A stretch of DNA of 64,000 bases from Brevibacillus reuszeri (lineage in GTDB: Bacteria; Bacillota; Bacilli; Brevibacillales; Brevibacillaceae): contig NZ_BEXF01000005.1 in assembly GCF_002897295.1 (NCBI RefSeq), positions 1 through 64,000 of the forward strand, written 5' to 3'. Positions 1 to 8,285 of this stretch are shown here, in pieces (position 1 is the stretch's first letter; each line of letters begins with the position of its first letter). A program made the translations under genes and the position numbers. The notes under the pieces were generated by a model. It saw only the letters and a program-made list of their open reading frames with translations, did not search any database and was not told the origin of the DNA.

Positions 1-128
1 CGAAGGTCTTAAGAGTCTTAAGGATAGGTATTTTCTTTTACGTCAAACTTAGATGAACCGCCGTATACCGAACGGTACGTACGGTGGTGTGAGAGGTCGG
101 GGGTTAGTCACCCCCTCCTACTCGATTC
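1..128 (+). mobile_element. 3' end of a group II intron (domains V and VI), truncated by the window edge
   Basis: Positions 55-91 fold as a domain V hairpin. The lower stem ACCGCCGTA pairs with TACGGTGGT (one G-U), a 2-nt CG bulge follows, and the upper stem TACC/GGTA closes a GAAC tetraloop. Positions 92-122 form a second helix (a GGGGG arm against CCCCC) with an unpaired A near its 3' base, as in domain VI, and the element ends in the pyrimidine-rich CTACTCGATT typical of many Firmicutes group II introns. The reverse transcriptase (IEP) and domains I-IV would lie to the left of the window. The 3' junction is about 22 nt downstream of the bpsB stop codon and points toward that convergent gene. 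The exact last intron base is inferred. Confidence 0.75.
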
Positions 129-149
129 AATTGCAGAGATTTCGTGGGG

Positions 150-674
150 TTACTGCTGCTTGTTTGCTGCATACACGCTTTTCTCTTCCAATGGTATTCG
201 TATGTGCAAAAGAAGCCATGCGTTGAGCAAGGTAAAAAGGATAGCGGTTACGTACGCGGAAAATGTCAGGGGCAGGCAGCAAAGCTCGATCGCCACGACC
301 ATATAATTTGGATGACGCAAAAAGCGATACGGCCCGCGAATGACTGGCTTTATGCCCGGGACAATCAAAATTCGCGTATTCCAATGCTTGCCGAGACTTC
401 GTATGCACCAGTAACGAAGTAGCTGGGCAATAAGGAAAAAGCAAAACGGGTACATCCACCAGGAAGGCAGGGCGAATGGAGAGGCGTCGGTGCTCACCTC
501 AAGCACCAGGCTGATAAAGAATAGGAAGTGAAGCCCTACGATGTATTTATAGTGCCCAGCTCCGATCTCATAGCCACCACGTGACCGGATGTATTTTGCG
601 TTACGAGCTGCTAAATGGAGTTCAAAGACTCGTTGCAGGAGCACTACACCGATCACAATTGCAAAGAACATCAT
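150..674 (-). CDS. bpsB: isoprenylcysteine carboxyl methyltransferase (ICMT) family protein, BpsB/YpbQ-like
   Basis: A 174-residue integral membrane protein with about four or five hydrophobic segments. The C-terminal RGPYRFLRHPNY signature (about residues 112-123) marks the ICMT/phospholipid methyltransferase fold that binds S-adenosylmethionine. It starts 6 nt after the stop of the type III polyketide synthase and is surely co-transcribed with it. In Bacillus subtilis the homologous pair bpsA-bpsB makes alkylpyrones and O-methylates them, so methylation of the neighbour's product is the expected job. The length matches the family. The substrate is inferred from the pairing, not visible in the sequence. 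Confidence 0.85.
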   Translation of the reverse strand: MMFFAIVIGVVLLQRVFELHLAARNAKYIRSRGGYEIGAGHYKYIVGLHFLFFISLVLEVSTDASPFALPSWWMYPFCFFLIAQLLRYWCIRSLGKHWNTRILIVPGIKPVIRGPYRFLRHPNYMVVAIELCCLPLTFSAYVTAILFTLLNAWLLLHIRIPLEEKSVYAANKQQ

Positions 675-680
675 GCACTC

Positions 681-1751
681 CTACCTCGCCTCTAATAATA
701 GTAGCTCTGAGCTAAAGCCCGGGCCAAGTGCAGCCAAAAGCCCGCGTTCCCCTGTCTCCCACGCTTGCTCCATACTTTTTTCAAGCACGAATAAGACGGT
801 AGGCGACGACATGTTGCCAAAGTCATGCAGTACCTCTTCTGATAGACGAGTGGCATCGGAGGAGATACCGAGCGACTCCTGGTAGGCAGATAACACTTTT
901 GTTCCACCAGGATGAAGAATAAAGTGACGGAGTCTCTCAACCGTAGTGTCAAAGGGTGACAAGAAGCTCTCTACATTGTCTTTCATCGCTTGATGGATGA
1001 TGGTTGGAATATCTCGTGAAAAAATGACCTTCAATCCTGGCTCGGTCACTTCCCACCCCATCACATCGAGGGTGTCTGGCCATGTCGTCGTGCGTGCACC
1101 GCAAAACTGAAGTCTAGGTGCCCCGGAAGTGCGAAGAGCTTCTACCTGATCTCCTTCTACGAGGACAGCAGCTGCACCATCACCAAAGAGGCAGGTAGCA
1201 ACCAGATTGCTTTTGGACATGTCTTGACGGATAAAAGTCAATCCGCATAACTCCACGCTGACCAGCAGTACACGCTTCGCAGGGTAGGCCGCCGTATACT
1301 CACACGCGCGTGACAGCCCCATAGCCCCTCCTGCACAGCCGAGGCCCCATAAAGGCAAGCGCGTAATATCTGAACGCAGACCGAGGCGGTTCACAAGCCG
1401 AGAGTCGAGGCTGGGTGTAGCAATTCCTGTACTGGAGACAAAAATCAGACAATCGACCGCCATAGCGGAAACCCCTGCTTTTTCCAGGCAGCGTAGTGCT
1501 GCTTCTGTGGCAAGCGTTTCAGCATGCTCGATATAAAGTCGATTCTTTTCGGTAAAAAGACGGTTGTCCGAAAACCAGTCCATTGGCATGCAAAAATGAC
1601 GTTTCCTGATCTTACTGTGAGCAAAAACATGCAGGAGGCGATCGATATCAGGAAAAGCGTCCTGAAAAAAGTGGCGGGCGAGCCTAACGGAATCTTCTTG
1701 TGTAACTTGATGAGAAGGCACAGCAGTAGCAACAGCTTCAATCCGGGGCAT
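681..1751 (-). CDS. bpsA: type III polyketide synthase (chalcone/stilbene synthase family)
   Basis: A 356-residue thiolase-fold enzyme expected to condense malonyl-CoA onto long-chain acyl starters. The catalytic triad is visible: Cys139 in LWGLGCAGG, His in FILHPGGTK and Asn in DFGNMSSPT. ATG at 1751 is preferred over the GTG at 1763, because the GGGAG ribosome-binding site abuts the GTG but lies 11 nt before the ATG. It is the first gene of a two-gene operon with the membrane methyltransferase. In Bacillus the product is an alkylpyrone. The chain length made here cannot be read from sequence alone. Confidence 0.92.
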   Translation of the reverse strand: MPRIEAVATAVPSHQVTQEDSVRLARHFFQDAFPDIDRLLHVFAHSKIRKRHFCMPMDWFSDNRLFTEKNRLYIEHAETLATEAALRCLEKAGVSAMAVDCLIFVSSTGIATPSLDSRLVNRLGLRSDITRLPLWGLGCAGGAMGLSRACEYTAAYPAKRVLLVSVELCGLTFIRQDMSKSNLVATCLFGDGAAAVLVEGDQVEALRTSGAPRLQFCGARTTTWPDTLDVMGWEVTEPGLKVIFSRDIPTIIHQAMKDNVESFLSPFDTTVERLRHFILHPGGTKVLSAYQESLGISSDATRLSEEVLHDFGNMSSPTVLFVLEKSMEQAWETGERGLLAALGPGFSSELLLLEAR

Positions 1752-1832
1752 ACAAGCAATCACTCCCGTTTCGTAATAAGTATGGCTAGCTTTCCCTTTC
1801 CAGTTGATTCCAATTCAGAGGAATTCGCGCAT

Positions 1833-1867
1833 AAAAAAACTGACCGTCGCGAAGCGAGCAGCCAGTT
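1833..1867 (-). terminator. Rho-independent terminator after the MFS gene
   Basis: On the minus strand AACTG...CAGTT encloses an inner TCGC-TTC-GCGA hairpin and is followed by seven T. It lies 15 nt past the stop of the MFS transporter gene. Confidence 0.75.
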
Positions 1868-1881
1868 CATAGAGTAAGCAT

Positions 1882-3156
1882 TTACGATTGAACAGCGTGA
1901 GATGGCTCTGATTGAGCTTCTGGAGGCAGCACAGTAGTTTGTTGAGAGCGCTGCATGGCACGTTTCACTAGCTGTGTTTGGAGGAGTCCTCCTACGAACA
2001 GGAGCAGACCTACGATCGAAAACCAGAGTGCCCCACCGATACCGCGGAATGCTACTGCACCGACTGAGGGTCCGATCGTACCGGTAATTCCCCAGTTAGC
2101 TCCAAAGATGGCGAAGTAACGACCGCGATACTCTTCGGGAGCCATGACGGAAATCGCTTTTTGAATTTGCGGTCCATAGAGCATCTCACCGATGGTAAAC
2201 AAGATTTCTGCGAGAATTAATAAGAAGAAGCCCGGAGCCCATCCGTAGCCAAAGCCGACACAGGCGAGAAACAGATAGGCAAGCAAAATCACACGATGGG
2301 TGGCAAAGCGCTCTGCGAATTTTGCGATTGCAATTTGACAGCAGACTACGAGAATTCCATTAATCGTTAAGAGTGTGGCGAATACGGTCAGAAAATCATC
2401 GTATTGTGCTCGCAAATGTTGAGGCAGAATGATTTCTACTTGAGAGTACAAAAGCGACACAGGTACTGCTGCCAAAGTGATCCAGATCAAGGTAGTATGG
2501 TCGGTAAGCTTCATACGGGCGATGGCCTGCTTATCGGTTGTTTGTTTGGCTCGCTCACGCATTTCTACCGGCAAAGTTTCTGGTACCTTCCAAACGATGA
2601 GTAAACAGTAAACGAACAGCATACAAGAACAGATAGCAAAGGCGATTGCAGGATTAATTTTGTAAAGCGCAACGCCGATTAATGGACCTGCGGCAGCACC
2701 CAGATTCAATGCGGTATGCAGCAGGGCAAAAACCTCACTACGCTTTTCCTCAGGAACCACATCTGTTACCTGTGCGCTTGCAGCTGGCCAGAACAGAGAA
2801 GCGCCAATCCCGTTCAAGACAGTTAGGGCAGCAAAGGCCAAAAGAGATTCCGCCCAGATGTAGCCTGCCATGGATATGGCTTCAATGAAGAGAGCAGCTA
2901 CCATCAAAGGCTTGCGTCCGTAGCGATCAGATAGACTTCCTGCAAAATACCCGGAGATGATACTTGTCAGTGGTTGAAGGCTCGTGACCATGGCAGCCAC
3001 CAGCAGATTTCCATCCATTTTGTCGTACAGATAAAAAGCGAGGAAGGGTCGAAGCATAAAGCCAGCAAATGTTGTAAGAATGGTCCCGATGACACGAATC
3101 CAAATGGTACTGTCATAGCGGGAGATGATATTTTGCAACCAGGCCATGAAGGACAA
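1882..3156 (-). CDS. MFS transporter, drug-efflux type
   Basis: A 424-residue protein with about 12 hydrophobic segments. The major facilitator loop signature GSLSDRYGRKPLM follows TM2 (about residues 74-86). A hydrophilic central loop sits near residues 195-215 and the C-terminal tail is polar. The overall look is that of the MdtG/multidrug-resistance subgroup of proton antiporters. It is a single-gene unit, with a terminator just downstream and a roughly 260-bp intergenic region upstream that it shares divergently with a diguanylate cyclase gene. No regulator is adjacent. The substrate cannot be deduced. Confidence 0.85.
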   Translation of the reverse strand: MSFMAWLQNIISRYDSTIWIRVIGTILTTFAGFMLRPFLAFYLYDKMDGNLLVAAMVTSLQPLTSIISGYFAGSLSDRYGRKPLMVAALFIEAISMAGYIWAESLLAFAALTVLNGIGASLFWPAASAQVTDVVPEEKRSEVFALLHTALNLGAAAGPLIGVALYKINPAIAFAICSCMLFVYCLLIVWKVPETLPVEMRERAKQTTDKQAIARMKLTDHTTLIWITLAAVPVSLLYSQVEIILPQHLRAQYDDFLTVFATLLTINGILVVCCQIAIAKFAERFATHRVILLAYLFLACVGFGYGWAPGFFLLILAEILFTIGEMLYGPQIQKAISVMAPEEYRGRYFAIFGANWGITGTIGPSVGAVAFRGIGGALWFSIVGLLLFVGGLLQTQLVKRAMQRSQQTTVLPPEAQSEPSHAVQS

Positions 3157-3415
3157 TTCCTCCCTATCGATAAAGAATATTTTGTAATTATATCTGAGAG
3201 TATCAAGATAAGAAAGAGGGTTGCCATTAGTCTGAAAATTTTAATAAATGATGTCGATTTGATGAAGAATAGATGGTTCAGCGAGTTATGTATCGTATTA
3301 GTTATTGATCTCGGGTCAAAAGATAGGTAAAATATTCCTAACATTACGATTAAAGTCCTATTTTTCTCATGTAAGTTAGGTCTTATGAATCATTTGAATT
3401 TGAGGTGCTACTAGC

Positions 3416-4081
3416 ATGGACCGGAGGGAATTTGTTGTGGACTCGCGCTGGATTGGCATGGGGGCTTCCTGTCTAATGATTTTGATTTGGCTTGGGGTGT
3501 ATGGATTCCCTAAGGATGGAACTATGGCAGCGCTGGTTTCCGCCATAGTCATGATCCAGACAGTCGCAGGATACATGCTCGGAACCTATGTAAATAAATT
3601 GCGGCGGATGGCTTATCACGATTCACTAACGGGCGTATTGGTCAACCGACGCTTTATCGACAAACTTGAGCAAGAAGTGCAGCTGGCAAAGCGCAATCAA
3701 TATCCTGTCACCTTACTGTTTATTGATTTGGATAACTTCAAGGATTTTAATGACCGACATGGACATATCAGAGGAGACCAGCTTTTGTGCCAGTTTGCCG
3801 ATTTGCTCCAGGTCAATGTCCGCAGACAGGATGCTGTAGGGCGTTGGGGCGGTGAAGAGTTTGTGGTGCTGCTGCCACAGACTGAAACGAGAGTAGGTCT
3901 TGGTGTAGGAGAACGCATCCAGAAGCAGGCCCGCAGCTTGCTTTCCGGTGTGACCGTCAGTATCGGCGTAGCGTCTTATCCACTCCATGCCGCGAGTGCC
4001 AAGGAGTTGACTGAAAAAGCAGATACCTTGATGTACGAAGCCAAGAAAAAGAAGGATTGTATGCTGGCAGCTACGAATTAA
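3416..4081 (+). CDS. membrane-bound diguanylate cyclase (GGDEF domain)
   Basis: 221 residues: two transmembrane helices (about 14-30 and 37-58) and then one GGDEF domain (about 62-218). It should make cyclic di-GMP from two GTP. The active site GGEEF is at 145-149 and the substrate/metal segment FIDLDNFKDFND at about 102-113. A product-inhibition I-site RRQD is at 136-139, exactly five residues before GGEEF, so both catalysis and feedback control appear intact. No sensory domain is present beyond the short membrane anchor. ATG at 3416 follows GAGGTG at 3402. It forms a monocistronic unit with its own terminator. Confidence 0.92.
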   Translation: MDRREFVVDSRWIGMGASCLMILIWLGVYGFPKDGTMAALVSAIVMIQTVAGYMLGTYVNKLRRMAYHDSLTGVLVNRRFIDKLEQEVQLAKRNQYPVTLLFIDLDNFKDFNDRHGHIRGDQLLCQFADLLQVNVRRQDAVGRWGGEEFVVLLPQTETRVGLGVGERIQKQARSLLSGVTVSIGVASYPLHAASAKELTEKADTLMYEAKKKKDCMLAATN

Positions 4082-4103
4082 ATATGGGATTGGCTGGTAG
4101 ACT

Positions 4104-4138
4104 AACACTCATACCCTAGTGGGAATGAGTGTTTTTTT
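4104..4138 (+). terminator. Rho-independent terminator after the diguanylate cyclase gene
   Basis: AACACTCAT pairs with ATGAGTGTT, with CCC/GGG inside the loop, followed by seven T. Confidence 0.9.
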
Positions 4139-4155
4139 GTCGATTGTAAAGATGA

Positions 4156-4194
4156 TTTACAAAAACTTAATAAATTATTAAAAAAAAATACACA
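4156..4194 (+). promoter_or_regulatory. possible PhoP box array upstream of the phosphate uptake operon
   Basis: Four hexamers, TTTACA (4156), TTAATA (4167), TTAAAA (4178) and TACACA (4189), are spaced exactly 11 bp apart. This is the period and sequence style of Bacillus PhoP direct repeats (TTAACA-like with 5-nt gaps). The stretch is very AT-rich, so chance is a real alternative, but the gene downstream is a phosphate transporter. Confidence 0.4.
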
Positions 4195-4214
4195 TACTTG
4201 ACCTTGTTTTTAAA

Positions 4215-4243
4215 TTTACGTCAACATTAATGTTCGATATAAT
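4215..4243 (+). promoter_or_regulatory. putative sigma-A promoter for the DUF47-pit operon
   Basis: TTTACG at 4215-4220, a 17-nt spacer and TATAAT at 4238-4243 lie 41 nt before the preferred start codon. The -10 is perfect and the -35 weak, which would fit an activator-dependent promoter. Confidence 0.55.
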
Positions 4244-4283
4244 CGTCTAGTGTGATTTTTCCTAAGGAGTGAAGAAGGAACGT

Positions 4284-4901
4284 ATGTTGAAATCAAACAA
4301 GTATATCTTCTTTGATCTGTTCGAACAGCAAATTGCTACAGTGCACAAAGGGACTCATCTCTTTTATGAAATGATAGGGAACTATCACGATTTAGAGGCG
4401 AAAGTAAAAGCAATCAAAGCTGTTGAAAAAGAAGGGGATGAAATCGTTCGCCGCATTATGAACGAATTGAACTCTACCTTTATCACTCCACTTGAGCGTG
4501 AAGATATTCACCAACTCGCTCATACTATGGACTCGATGATTGACTACATCGACGGCGTAGCGGATCGTATGTATCTGTATCAAGTACGCCAGCCAGACCC
4601 GCGAGTTCTTGCTCAGGCCAACATTTTGGTTAAATGCTCGGCAAAGCTCATTGAGCTGATTCGCACACTTCGCAAGCTGGATCATAAGGTAGTTTCCAAG
4701 ATTGCAAGAGAGATTAAAGATCTCGAACACGAATCCGATTCCAACTACCGCAAAATGGTATCAGACCTGCTTAACGCACCTGACGCCAATCCGATCGAAG
4801 CGATCAAGCTCAAAGAAATCTATGACAAGCTTGAGGACTGTGCTGACTTTGCGGAGGATGTTTCCAACCTGGTAGAAGGGATCGTGTTAAAGAATGCCTG
4901 A
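4284..4901 (+). CDS. DUF47 family protein, PhoU-like partner of Pit
   Basis: A 205-residue, all-helical, charged protein of the DUF47 (YkaA, PhoU-like) family, with motif EKEGDEIVRRIMNEL near residue 47 and DxxxE-type acidic clusters thought to bind metal. Family members sit next to low-affinity phosphate transporters and are taken to modulate them. That holds here: the pit gene starts inside its last codons (8-nt overlap), so the two are translationally coupled. ATG at 4284 is preferred because AAGGAG at 4264 overlaps the in-frame GTG at 4269, while GAAGAAGGA sits properly before the ATG. Confidence 0.85.
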   Translation: MLKSNKYIFFDLFEQQIATVHKGTHLFYEMIGNYHDLEAKVKAIKAVEKEGDEIVRRIMNELNSTFITPLEREDIHQLAHTMDSMIDYIDGVADRMYLYQVRQPDPRVLAQANILVKCSAKLIELIRTLRKLDHKVVSKIAREIKDLEHESDSNYRKMVSDLLNAPDANPIEAIKLKEIYDKLEDCADFAEDVSNLVEGIVLKNA

Positions 4902-5913
4902 TCTATCGCCAGAGGTGATTATTCTCGTACTCGTCGTCATCATGGCGCTTAGCTTTGACTTTATTAACGGCTTTCATGACACAGCAAACGCGATTGCCAC
5001 ATCGGTATCCACCCGGGCGCTAAGTCCACGTACTGCTATCGTAATTGCTTCTGTTTTTAACCTCGTTGGTGCGCTGACCTATACGGGTGTAGCAAAAACG
5101 ATCGGTGGACAAATAACGGATCCGTTTAAGCTGCCTAATGGACTATTGGTTGTTCTTGCAGCTTTGACTGCAGCGATCTTGTGGAACCTCATCACATGGT
5201 GGTTCGGAATTCCGAGCTCTTCTTCACACGCAATCATCGGTGGTGTTGCTGGTGCAGCTGTGGGAGCAGCAGGTCTTGGAGCGATCAACATGGAAGGCTT
5301 TATTGAGATCGTAAAGGCGTTAATTATTTCGCCGATTGTGGCCTTTGTTATCGGTTTTATCGTCATTAAGATTGTATCCAAAATTGTAGCCAATAAAGCT
5401 TACCATAAGACCAATCGGACCTTCCGTGCTCTTCAAGTGTTGTCTGCGTCCTGGCAGTCATTTAGCCATGGAGCAAACGATGCACAGAAGACAATGGGTG
5501 TTATCACCCTCGCACTGATTTCAGGTGGATTTTTGGTACAAGAGCCAGGGGAATTCACGATTCCACTCTGGGTTAAGTTCTCTGCTGCGATTGCTATGGC
5601 ACTTGGAACATCCTTTGGTGGCTGGCGAATTATCAAAACAATGGGCGGTAAGATCATGAAGATCAAGCCGATTAGCGGCTTTTCAGCTGATTTGTCTTCG
5701 GCCTTGATCATCACTATTTTTACAACATTGAAGCTTCCGGTAAGTACGACACACGTAATTACCTCCTCGATCCTAGGGGTAGGGGCATCTCAAAAGCTCA
5801 ATGCAGTAAAATGGGGGTTAGCAGGACGAATTTTAATTACTTGGGTAATTACACTTCCTGTTTCTGCTTTGCTTGCCGCAGCCTGTTATGTCGTTTTCGA
5901 TGTGTTTTTATAA
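4894..5913 (+). CDS. pit: inorganic phosphate transporter, PiT family
   Basis: 339 residues with about ten hydrophobic segments. The two PD001131-type repeats that define PiT carriers are seen as FINGFHDTANAIATS (about residues 22-36) and WQSFSHGANDAQKTMG (about 187-202). The family couples phosphate, as a metal-phosphate complex or with cations, to uptake across the cytoplasmic membrane. At 339 residues it is a short, single-unit bacterial/archaeal form rather than the 500-residue PitA type. It is coupled to the DUF47 gene by overlap and closed by a terminator. Confidence 0.93.
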   Translation: MPDLSPEVIILVLVVIMALSFDFINGFHDTANAIATSVSTRALSPRTAIVIASVFNLVGALTYTGVAKTIGGQITDPFKLPNGLLVVLAALTAAILWNLITWWFGIPSSSSHAIIGGVAGAAVGAAGLGAINMEGFIEIVKALIISPIVAFVIGFIVIKIVSKIVANKAYHKTNRTFRALQVLSASWQSFSHGANDAQKTMGVITLALISGGFLVQEPGEFTIPLWVKFSAAIAMALGTSFGGWRIIKTMGGKIMKIKPISGFSADLSSALIITIFTTLKLPVSTTHVITSSILGVGASQKLNAVKWGLAGRILITWVITLPVSALLAAACYVVFDVFL

Positions 5914-5946
5914 AATCAGTTCAGAATTATTCTTTCTAAGGTAGTG

Positions 5947-5999
5947 AAAAAAGACACCTTCGTACCGGAAGATTGTATACCCGGAAAAGGTGTCTTTTT
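5947..5999. terminator. terminator between convergent pit and the 79-aa gene
   Basis: AAAAGACACCTT pairs with AAGGTGTCTTTT. The loop contains CCGG...CCGG. A T-run follows on the plus strand and an A-run precedes it, so it can act in both directions. Confidence 0.85.
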
Positions 6000-6008
6000 A
6001 TCTTTTTA

Positions 6009-6248
6009 TTATCCAGATCCTGTTAGTCGCTCCCATAGCCCAGCCTTTGGCCGAATCTGAATGAGTCTGACCGAGGCAAAGGGAATATAATCAAGTGACC
6101 CGTCACTCTCCTGCAGTAGGATACCGTTCAAGCTGTAATCGTACAGCTTGCCTTCGGTATAGGGAGATAATCCGGAACCGATCATAGCGGGAGCAAAATG
6201 CACGCGCACATTACGGTCTAGATAGTCTTCTAAAATACCATCCTCCAT
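6009..6248 (-). CDS. small uncharacterised protein, possible SH3/LSm-like beta fold
   Basis: 79 residues, not recognised with certainty. The predicted pattern is short beta strands (VRVHFAP, GKLYDYSLNGILLQES, LDYIPFASVRLIQIRPK), which resembles small beta-barrel (LSm or SH3-like) proteins. There is no signal peptide and no membrane segment. ATG at 6248 is chosen because GGGGTG stands 6 nt upstream; the in-frame GTG at 6257 lacks a site. It lies downstream of lgt on the same strand but behind the lgt terminator, so it probably has its own promoter or gets read-through. Confidence 0.6.
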   Translation of the reverse strand: MEDGILEDYLDRNVRVHFAPAMIGSGLSPYTEGKLYDYSLNGILLQESDGSLDYIPFASVRLIQIRPKAGLWERLTGSG

Positions 6249-6318
6249 GCTTGTCACCCCATCACATATCGTTATCTACCAGTTATTCCCTCGTTTACGA
6301 TTATTCAGACAGGACAAA

Positions 6319-6358
6319 CAAAAAAGCCACCCGGTTCCGCTATGGAAGGGGTGGCTTG
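6319..6358 (-). terminator. Rho-independent terminator after lgt
   Basis: On the minus strand AAGCCACCC pairs with GGGTGGCTT, followed by a run of T. It lies 18 nt past the lgt stop. Confidence 0.85.
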
Positions 6359-6375
6359 GAAGCTTTGAGTGACAT

Positions 6376-7173
6376 TTACTCCATGGAGTTTTGCGAATGT
6401 CCTGACTGTTTGCTTTTTCGGGCAAACACGAGCATCAAAATGATTCCGATGGCAATGAGGCTTAAACTGACCAGCTGCGCAACTCGGAGCGTGTCCGCGA
6501 TGAGTAGGCTGTCCGTACGCATTCCTTCAATGAAGAAGCGTCCGATTGAATAAAGAATCATGTAGCTGAACAGTATTTGTCCATCGAACTTTTTGAAGCG
6601 ATACAGCATGAAGATAAGTATGGCAAAGACTACGAGATTCCACATCGACTCATAGAGGAATGTGGGGTGGTAGTATTGGCCCCCAATGTACATCTGATCA
6701 CGGATAAAGGCGGGGAATTTCTCCATGAATTCGGCTGAGGCCACGTCCCCATGTGCTTCCTGGTTGATGAAATTGCCCCAACGGCCAATTGCTTGCCCGA
6801 GAATCACGCTGGGCATAAAGATGTCGGCCAAACGAAGGAAAGGCAGCTTGTGCTTGCGGATATACCACGTTCCCGCTAACACCCCGCCGATAAGTCCTCC
6901 GTGAATCGCGAGCCCTCCATTCCACACTTTAATGATGTCGATCGGGTTGTCTTTGTACTGACCCCATTCAAACACCACGTAGTACAAACGAGCGCAGATA
7001 ATCGCTGCCGGAATGATCAGTACAACCATATTCAGGACGTGATCAGGATCAATGCCAGAACGTTTGGAATTGTACCGGGCTAAATAGGTCCCAAGAAAAA
7101 AAGCGAGCCCCATAATGATGCCGTACCAGTGAATCTTTAAAGGTCCGATTGCAATTGCAATTGGATCGATCAT
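6376..7173 (-). CDS. lgt: prolipoprotein diacylglyceryl transferase
   Basis: A 265-residue polytopic membrane enzyme. It moves diacylglyceryl from phosphatidylglycerol to the lipobox cysteine of prelipoproteins, the first step of lipoprotein maturation. The signature GRWGNFINQEAHG (about residues 132-144) contains the essential Arg and Asn, and the HGGLIGG motif (about 93-99) carries the catalytic His region. ATG at 7173 has AAGGAGG 8 nt upstream; an in-frame extension to 7239 lacks support. At least two lipoproteins are encoded in this window (a GerC subunit and a binding protein). lspA is also present, but 55 kb away. Confidence 0.96.
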   Translation of the reverse strand: MIDPIAIAIGPLKIHWYGIIMGLAFFLGTYLARYNSKRSGIDPDHVLNMVVLIIPAAIICARLYYVVFEWGQYKDNPIDIIKVWNGGLAIHGGLIGGVLAGTWYIRKHKLPFLRLADIFMPSVILGQAIGRWGNFINQEAHGDVASAEFMEKFPAFIRDQMYIGGQYYHPTFLYESMWNLVVFAILIFMLYRFKKFDGQILFSYMILYSIGRFFIEGMRTDSLLIADTLRVAQLVSLSLIAIGIILMLVFARKSKQSGHSQNSME

Positions 7174-7247
7174 GAAAAATGCCTCCTTGCCAGAAAACGT
7201 CTGTGCACAGTATAGCACAAACAGGTAGGGGGATTCCAATTACACAC

Positions 7248-8150
7248 TTAGCGTGACTGTAAAAAGGAAAGAACGGAATCAAGGGAAGCTCTGCTATTTG
7301 GAGAGGAGACTGGGGAAAAGAGGTCACCCAGCGTCTGCAAACGTTCGGGTACAGTATGAATCGTAAAGGCAGTAGGGTGAATATGCGGCACCTCTTCCCA
7401 GTTTAGGGGTGTTGAGACAGTCGCTTTCTCTTTTGCACGTGGGGAGTAGGGAGCAGGCAGTGTTTTGCCGCGCCAATGCTGTAAATAATCGATATAGAGC
7501 TTACTCCCTCTGTTTTTAACCATTCTTTCGATAGTGAGCAACTCGGGATGCTTGCTCACTAAATAAGAAGCCAAAAAATAGCCTACCTGACGGGTTTGCT
7601 CAAATGTATAACGAAGCTCGATTGGTACATAAATTTGCAAGCCACTTGAGCCTGATGTTTTGACGTGCGAGGGGAGATGGAGCTCATCTAACAATTCTTT
7701 TACAAGCATAGCGCTTTGGATCACTACCGAAAAGTCATCCGTAGATGGGTCCAAATCAAAAACCAGCTCGGTCGGTATCTCATTTTTCGCTAGATGAAAC
7801 GAAACATGCCACTCCAGTGCAGCCTGATTTGCCATCCAGATGAGGGTCGCCTCATTATTGCATAAAGCATAGCGAACATTTTCCCAGGTATGGGTTTGAA
7901 TCCAGGCTGGGGCATAATCGGGCGTGTTTTTTTGGTAAAAATGCTTGTCGGTTATCCCATGAGGATAACGGATAACGGTCAAAAGGCGATCTTTTGCATA
8001 AGCGAGCATTGGCTTAGCCACGATTAACAAGTAGCGGATATAGTCCAGTTTTGTTACTTCTGCATCTGGCCATAACGGTTTATATGGATTTGTAATCGAC
8101 AAGGTGTGCCCGTCTATAGTTAGCTCGTACTCTTTTGTTGGTGCTACCAA
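7248..8150 (-). CDS. stand-alone LigD-type DNA polymerase/primase (NHEJ)
   Basis: 300 residues matching the polymerase module of bacterial LigD (archaeo-eukaryotic primase fold), which fills gaps and adds nucleotides, often ribonucleotides, at broken ends. Visible are the N-terminal NPYKPLWPDAEVTKLDYIRY, the HFYQKN motif and the metal-binding DLDPSTDD (about residues 145-152). No ligase or nuclease domain is fused. The TTG start at 8150 has AAGAAGGGG 5 nt upstream. A separate ligase (22.1 kb) and Ku (27.4 kb) complete the pathway. It is divergent from the germination operon. Confidence 0.88.
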   Translation of the reverse strand: MVAPTKEYELTIDGHTLSITNPYKPLWPDAEVTKLDYIRYLLIVAKPMLAYAKDRLLTVIRYPHGITDKHFYQKNTPDYAPAWIQTHTWENVRYALCNNEATLIWMANQAALEWHVSFHLAKNEIPTELVFDLDPSTDDFSVVIQSAMLVKELLDELHLPSHVKTSGSSGLQIYVPIELRYTFEQTRQVGYFLASYLVSKHPELLTIERMVKNRGSKLYIDYLQHWRGKTLPAPYSPRAKEKATVSTPLNWEEVPHIHPTAFTIHTVPERLQTLGDLFSPVSSPNSRASLDSVLSFLQSR

Positions 8151-8226
8151 ACAAGCCCCTTCTTTCTAATTGACTTGTCCCTACTTTGTCCAGACAAGCG
8201 AAGATTATGTGAGCTTGAGCTTTCTT

Positions 8227-8256
8227 GCATAGCTCTTACCTTAATCATCCATAATA
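8227..8256 (+). promoter_or_regulatory. sigma-G (forespore) promoter of the germination operon
   Basis: GCATA at 8227-8231, exactly 18 nt, then CATAATA at 8250-8256. Both elements fit the Bacillus sigma-G consensus (-35 GHATR, -10 CATNHTA) without mismatch. The expected transcript start near 8263 supports the ATG at 8286 over any upstream start. Confidence 0.8.
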
Positions 8257-8285
8257 CGTATAGCTTTCCAGTGGCAGGTGAAGAC

